Assembly (NCBI GenBank): GCA_964389495.1
Contig: CAYMDU010000065.1
Coordinates: 1-9,978 of the forward strand
Reading direction: 5' to 3'
DNA from: RGIG3009 sp964389495
Lineage (GTDB): Bacteria; Bacillota; Clostridia; Oscillospirales; Acutalibacteraceae
Length of the DNA: 9,978 bases
Shown here: positions 6,471-9,978 of the stretch, one piece after another
Layout of the letters: every line of letters begins with the position of its first letter
Position numbering within the stretch: the stretch's first letter is position 1
The notes under the pieces: model-generated
Told to the model about the DNA's origin: nothing
Database searches by the model: none
What the model saw: the letters and a program-made list of their open reading frames with translations, nothing else
Program-made: the position numbers and the translations under genes

Positions 6471-6552
6471 TGCCTCTCCATTGCCGGCTATCAAGCAGCG
6501 AGCAGTCCGCCCGCTGCTTTTGTTATTTGCGCTGAAAGTTGAAAGAGAGGTA
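6471..6552 (+). promoter_or_regulatory. Possible pairing that hides the ribosome site of the large gene
   Basis: TGCCTCTC (6471-6478) can pair with GAGAGGTA (6545-6552) over 8 positions, one of them G-U. The second arm covers the purine-rich ribosome site of the gene at 6559. The stem would enclose the terminator-like hairpin at 6493-6519. A pyrimidine stretch matching a ribosome site can arise by chance, so this is a suggestion only. Confidence 0.3.
6493..6528 (+). terminator. Terminator-like hairpin in the leader (candidate attenuator)
   Basis: AAGCAGCG (6493-6500) and CGCTGCTT (6512-6519) are perfect 8-base inverted arms with an 11-base loop. They are followed by a T-rich stretch, so the right arm runs into TTTTGTTATTT (6518-6528). 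It lies about 240 bases downstream of the promoter's -35 element and 30-40 bases before the start codon of the gene at 6559. It is therefore placed like a transcription attenuator rather than the end of a gene. The T-tract is interrupted, so its strength is uncertain. Confidence 0.5.
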
Positions 6553-6558
6553 TTTCGC

Positions 6559-9500
6559 ATGAAGACATGGCAAAAACCCCTGGCACTGCTTTTGGCGATC
6601 ACGTTGCTGGTCACCTGCGGCATTGCCGGCATTGTGCTGCCTGCGGCTGCGGAAAGCACAACCCCCACCGACCTGTTGAACGGCGCCGGTTCGTTCGATT
6701 CGGATGACTGGAAATCCAGCATTCTGAGCGACTTGAACAAGGCCGTTAACTCGGTGGTTGCCGACCCGACCAATGCCAGCAACCAAGTGTTGCAGCTTGG
6801 CAACGGCGAAGACGGCGTGTACACCGTTACTTCCTATTTCAAGTTCAATCATCTGTACAATGCCGAAACCGGTGCGTACAACAAGGGAATGGAAGTCGGC
6901 AAATCGTACACACTGGAATTCGATGTGTACGGCGCCAAAATCGAAACCTACATTACCAACTATGCGGTAACCGCCGACAGCGATATGCAGGCCGGTTGGA
7001 ATGCCTATGGCGGCGATGACAACGGCTGGAAGCACTACAAAGTGACTTTCTATCCCAAGGATGATATCGCTTCGCACCACAAGGATTGGCAGCAATGGTA
7101 TTTCTCGCTGGATAAAACCACCAGCCACGGCGGCGAAACCGATGCCGTTACCTATGTGGACAACTTTGTGCTCACGGAAACCCAGGCCACCGCGGTGACA
7201 CTGGATGCCACCACGGCCGATTTGAAGCCGGGCGAAACCAAGCAACTGGCTGCTACCGTTACGCCGGCGCGTTCGGAGCACGAAACCATCGTTTGGACTT
7301 CGAACAACGAAACTGTGGCCACGGTGGACGCCACCGGTTTGGTGACGGCCAAGAAGAACGGCACCGCCACCATCACCGCCACGGCCGGCACACTTTCGGC
7401 CGCCTGCACGGTGAAAGTGGACGACAACCTGTTCCCGGCCGGCGATTTTGAAGGCGCCACCGATGGCAATGTGTTCACGGGCGGCCTGAATTCGTATTTG
7501 TCGGTGCAAGACGGCGTGGGCTATGGCGGCAGCAAAGCACTGGTGTTCTCCGGCGATGTTGCGGCGAACAAAGACCAATATGTGCGTGCCGACAAAGCGG
7601 CTCTGGAATCCAATTCCCGCTATTTTGTGGACTACATGGTGAAGGGGGCTGTCAAAGATGACTTGCAGTTCTATGTGCAGGGCCTAACCAACTGCTCGCT
7701 GGGCTCGCAGTACACCGTGAATTGCGGCGACGGCTGGGTGATGTACCGCCGGTTGCTCACCACTAACGACGACCCGAAAATCGGCACCTATTCCGTGGCG
7801 TTTATTAAGCGGTCTTCTACCACCAATCCGATTTATGTGGACAATTTCTCCATTCGCAAGGTGACCGATTCGACCAACCTGCTCACCAACGAAGGCGATT
7901 TCGGCTATTTGGGTTGGGAATGGTACAACCATGTGAGCAGTGGCTATGTGGAAGGGGCAACCGACCCGGCCGACAGCAACAACAGCGTGTTGAAAGTGAA
8001 CGCGGCCACCAGCGCGGCGCACGCTTCGTTGTGGGGATTGCCGGTGCAGGCAGACACCGATTACACCCTGACTTTCCGTGCTAAGGGTGCTCAGCTTGCC
8101 GCGTATTTCAGCTATACCACGAACGGCAAATACTGGCACTATACCACGGCTTCCACGGATTGGCAGGAATACACCTGGCATTTCACCACCGATTCTTCTC
8201 CGAACGGAAACTACATTATGGACTTTGGCCGCATGAGTGGCGGCGATGAGGCCTATATTGACGACATCCGTTTGGTGAAAACGCAATATGCTACCGCATT
8301 GGATCTGACTGCCACCGGCGACACTACCATGACGCTGGGTCAGAGCAGCCTGGCACTGGCCGCAAAGACGGTGCCGGAAGGCTCGTATTTGAAAGACGAT
8401 GTGGTGTGGACCAGCGATAACACCGATGTGGCCACGGTGGCCGACGGTGTGGTGACTGCCAAGAAGGGCGGCACGGCCGTGATCACTGCCACGGCGGGCA
8501 CGCTGTCGAAATCGGTGACGGTGACGGTGAAATACCCCACCGAGCACTTTGTGAACGGCAGCATGGACACTTCCACCAGCGGTATCCACCTTTCGGCGGA
8601 TTCCTTGAAATGGAGTTTTGCCGAGAACGAAGGCTATAAGGGCGGCACTGCGCTGGCGCTGAACACGGCAGAGGTGTATTACATCGACCAGCAGACCTAT
8701 TACATGAAACCCAATTCGGTGTATGAGTTCTCGGTGCTGGCACGCACCGACGCAGGCGGTTCAGCCACCATTCGTTTGGACAAATCGTCGTTTGAAGGTG
8801 TGGAAATCGCGTCGTGGGCTGCCAATGTTGACGGCAATTGGAAGCGCGTGATTGCCCGCTTGAAGACCGGCGACAACCCGCGGATGGATCCTTCCTATGG
8901 CACCATCTTTAATGTTTCCGCGCTGAGCGGCGGCAATTTGTATATCGACAACATCAGCTTGAAGCTGGTTGAAAGCAAAGACACCCGCTTCCCCACCAAC
9001 GATTTTGAAGTGGAGGATATGAGCTGGGATACCTACGGTCAGGTTGTGGAAGGGGCCGGTATCGACGGTAGCAACGCGTTGCAACTTCCCAACAGCAAGG
9101 GTACGCGCGATTTGTTCGGTCAAATCAACTACTTGGAGTCGCATGCGCTGTATAAACTGTCGTTCTACACCCGCGTGGACCAAGATTGGATTGATGAAAA
9201 GGGCTCCATGAAATTGTATTGGGGCAGCGCCAATGCGGCGGGCAACAATGTGATCTCTGCTACCGGCAGCTACTTTAAGATGAGTACCGAGTGGCAGTTG
9301 AATGAGTTTATCATTTCCACCGGCACAGCCACCGTGTTGCCCGGCAATGTGTTCTATTTCGACTGCACCACCAACGGCAACGGACACCTTTATATTGACA
9401 ATGCCACCTTCCAGCGCATTGACACGGGCAACACAATCACAGCGTTTGCTTCGAACTGTGATATCAATATTCGCACTGCCACGGCAGCCAAAGCAGCGTA

Positions 9501-9978
9501 TTTGACCGATTTGGCGGCCGGCACCGAAGTGACGGTTCAGGTGTATCCGTATAACAACAAGATTATGGTTCCCGGCAGCCTGGTGTTGACCATGGCCGAT
9601 GGTACCAAGATTCCGATTTTGAACAAGAACAACACCACTTTCGGTGACGGTGACGGCACCTACTTCTCGTTCACTATGCCGGAAGGCAGCGGCCAGATTT
9701 CGGTGACCATGCAGGATGCAACCACCAACAGCTATGCCATGAATTCCATCGGCACTTCGGTGCACGACAACGGTGAGGGCAGCTATGACGGTATCCGTTT
9801 CCTGACCCGCATGAATGTGACCAGCTTTGCGGCCAGCGCTGATGGCATGACCGTCACCTACAACGGTGCCACCGCCACAGTGACGGAAATCGGTTCACTG
9901 TTGGTGCGTGCCGGAAATGAGGGCAGCCTCACCTATGACAACGCCAAGTGGAAGGCTGTGGCGTACAAGAAGGGCGAA
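6559..9978 (+). CDS. Large secreted multi-module glycan-binding/adhesin-like protein, 3' end outside window
   Basis: The frame opens at ATG 6559, 8 bases after AGAGAGG (6544-6550), and stays open for 1140 codons to the right edge. Residues 1-31 are a signal peptide with likely cleavage after A-A-A at 31. Five jelly-roll-like modules resembling CBM4/9-type carbohydrate-binding domains each end in a Y-[IV]-D-[ND] strand, with Asp at 201, 428, 568, 797 and 947. Two Big_2 Ig-like domains at about 210-287 and 578-658 share W-T-S-[ND]-N and G-[LV]-V-T-A-K-K. Residues about 957-1055 resemble a divergent InlB B-repeat ending in S-F-T-M-P. From about 1058 an unrecognised region has S-I-G-T-S-V-H and G-I-R-F-L-T-R-M. 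No catalytic domain is visible so far, so it is read as an extracellular glycan-binding or adhesive protein; an enzyme, dockerin or wall anchor could follow beyond the window. One sampled line (7321-7380) is about 67% GC, richer than the operon before it. Confidence 0.88.
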   Translation, partial: MKTWQKPLALLLAITLLVTCGIAGIVLPAAAESTTPTDLLNGAGSFDSDDWKSSILSDLNKAVNSVVADPTNASNQVLQLGNGEDGVYTVTSYFKFNHLYNAETGAYNKGMEVGKSYTLEFDVYGAKIETYITNYAVTADSDMQAGWNAYGGDDNGWKHYKVTFYPKDDIASHHKDWQQWYFSLDKTTSHGGETDAVTYVDNFVLTETQATAVTLDATTADLKPGETKQLAATVTPARSEHETIVWTSNNETVATVDATGLVTAKKNGTATITATAGTLSAACTVKVDDNLFPAGDFEGATDGNVFTGGLNSYLSVQDGVGYGGSKALVFSGDVAANKDQYVRADKAALESNSRYFVDYMVKGAVKDDLQFYVQGLTNCSLGSQYTVNCGDGWVMYRRLLTTNDDPKIGTYSVAFIKRSSTTNPIYVDNFSIRKVTDSTNLLTNEGDFGYLGWEWYNHVSSGYVEGATDPADSNNSVLKVNAATSAAHASLWGLPVQADTDYTLTFRAKGAQLAAYFSYTTNGKYWHYTTASTDWQEYTWHFTTDSSPNGNYIMDFGRMSGGDEAYIDDIRLVKTQYATALDLTATGDTTMTLGQSSLALAAKTVPEGSYLKDDVVWTSDNTDVATVADGVVTAKKGGTAVITATAGTLSKSVTVTVKYPTEHFVNGSMDTSTSGIHLSADSLKWSFAENEGYKGGTALALNTAEVYYIDQQTYYMKPNSVYEFSVLARTDAGGSATIRLDKSSFEGVEIASWAANVDGNWKRVIARLKTGDNPRMDPSYGTIFNVSALSGGNLYIDNISLKLVESKDTRFPTNDFEVEDMSWDTYGQVVEGAGIDGSNALQLPNSKGTRDLFGQINYLESHALYKLSFYTRVDQDWIDEKGSMKLYWGSANAAGNNVISATGSYFKMSTEWQLNEFIISTGTATVLPGNVFYFDCTTNGNGHLYIDNATFQRIDTGNTITAFASNCDINIRTATAAKAAYLTDLAAGTEVTVQVYPYNNKIMVPGSLVLTMADGTKIPILNKNNTTFGDGDGTYFSFTMPEGSGQISVTMQDATTNSYAMNSIGTSVHDNGEGSYDGIRFLTRMNVTSFAASADGMTVTYNGATATVTEIGSLLVRAGNEGSLTYDNAKWKAVAYKKGE
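7186..7419 (+). repeat. Big_2 Ig-like domain, copy 1
   Basis: Residues 210-287 of the large secreted protein carry the usual Big_2 order: V-T-L-D, L-K-P-G-E-T-x-Q-L, V-W-T-S-N-N-E-T-V-A-T-V, G-L-V-T-A-K-K-N-G-T-A-T-I-T-A. These domains act as stiff spacers between binding modules in surface proteins. Confidence 0.85.
8290..8532 (+). repeat. Big_2 Ig-like domain, copy 2
   Basis: Residues 578-658 repeat the pattern of the first copy, with V-W-T-S-D-N-T-D-V-A-T-V and G-V-V-T-A-K-K-G-G-T-A-V-I-T-A, and an identical T-A-G-T-L-S near the end. The middle and end are much closer to copy 1 than the first third is, consistent with duplication followed by drift. Confidence 0.83.

Noticed and set aside
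6313..6558. A known riboswitch, T-box or tRNA in the leader
   Set aside because: I could not match a T-box sequence, a cloverleaf with CCA-like end, or any riboswitch core I know; the structure is reported only as an unclassified leader.
6559..6661. Lipoprotein signal (Cys20) in the large secreted protein
   Set aside because: The residues before Cys20 are L-V-T, a poor lipobox, and the hydrophobic stretch continues past it to a good A-A-A cleavage site at 31.
6267..6824. Reverse-strand frame spanning the palindrome and the start of the large gene
   Set aside because: It is created by translating the palindrome and the signal peptide region backward, and its product shows no domain. Small forward frames at 6312-6542 over the same palindrome are rejected for the same reason.
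6523..9765. Three long reverse-strand open frames (6523-7578, 7684-8589, 8761-9765)
   Set aside because: They lie opposite the large secreted protein, whose signal peptide, ribosome site and repeated domains are clear. The reverse translations are low-complexity His/Val/Gly/Arg-rich shadows of its GC-rich codon use and contain no recognisable domain.

Overview
The window looks like a piece of a Gram-positive, probably clostridial (Oscillospiraceae-like) gut bacterium. This rests on consensus AGGAGG-type ribosome sites, sigma-A style promoter spacing, PASTA, Listeria/Bacteroides-repeat and Big_2 surface modules, and small membrane proteins with zinc-ribbon heads. It is an inference from protein style, not an identification. 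Every gene I can support lies on the + strand.

Layout. (1) Up to 1091: the C-terminal part of a surface or signalling protein. It has the tail of one PASTA domain, one complete PASTA domain, an InlB/Flg_new-like repeat and three W-x-x-W / R-x-R repeats; base composition drops sharply near base 480, where the third part begins. (2) 1213-6129: four tightly spaced genes that look like one operon. They are a 529-residue protein with two membrane segments and a large helical cytoplasmic part, a 221-residue zinc-ribbon membrane protein, a 396-residue lipoprotein made of two copies of one domain, and a 441-residue protein with two N-terminal zinc ribbons, one membrane segment and a large outer domain. 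(3) 6130-6558: a gene-free stretch holding a good promoter, a roughly 245-nt leader, an 89-nt nested palindrome and a terminator-like hairpin just before the next ribosome site. (4) 6559 to the window end: a very large secreted protein, open at the right edge, with five carbohydrate-binding-like modules, two Big_2 domains, an InlB-like module and an unrecognised terminal region.

How they may work together. The first gene and the operon read as an envelope sensing or adaptation set: outside domains (PASTA, lipoprotein, the outer part of the last gene) coupled to cytosolic zinc ribbons and a helical scaffold. No catalytic domain is visible in the window; a kinase could lie upstream of base 1. 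The last gene is a separate transcription unit for an extracellular glycan-binding or adhesive protein and appears to have its own structured leader. The two most interesting features are the chimeric first gene and the palindrome/attenuator-like leader. Neither can be proved from this sequence alone.
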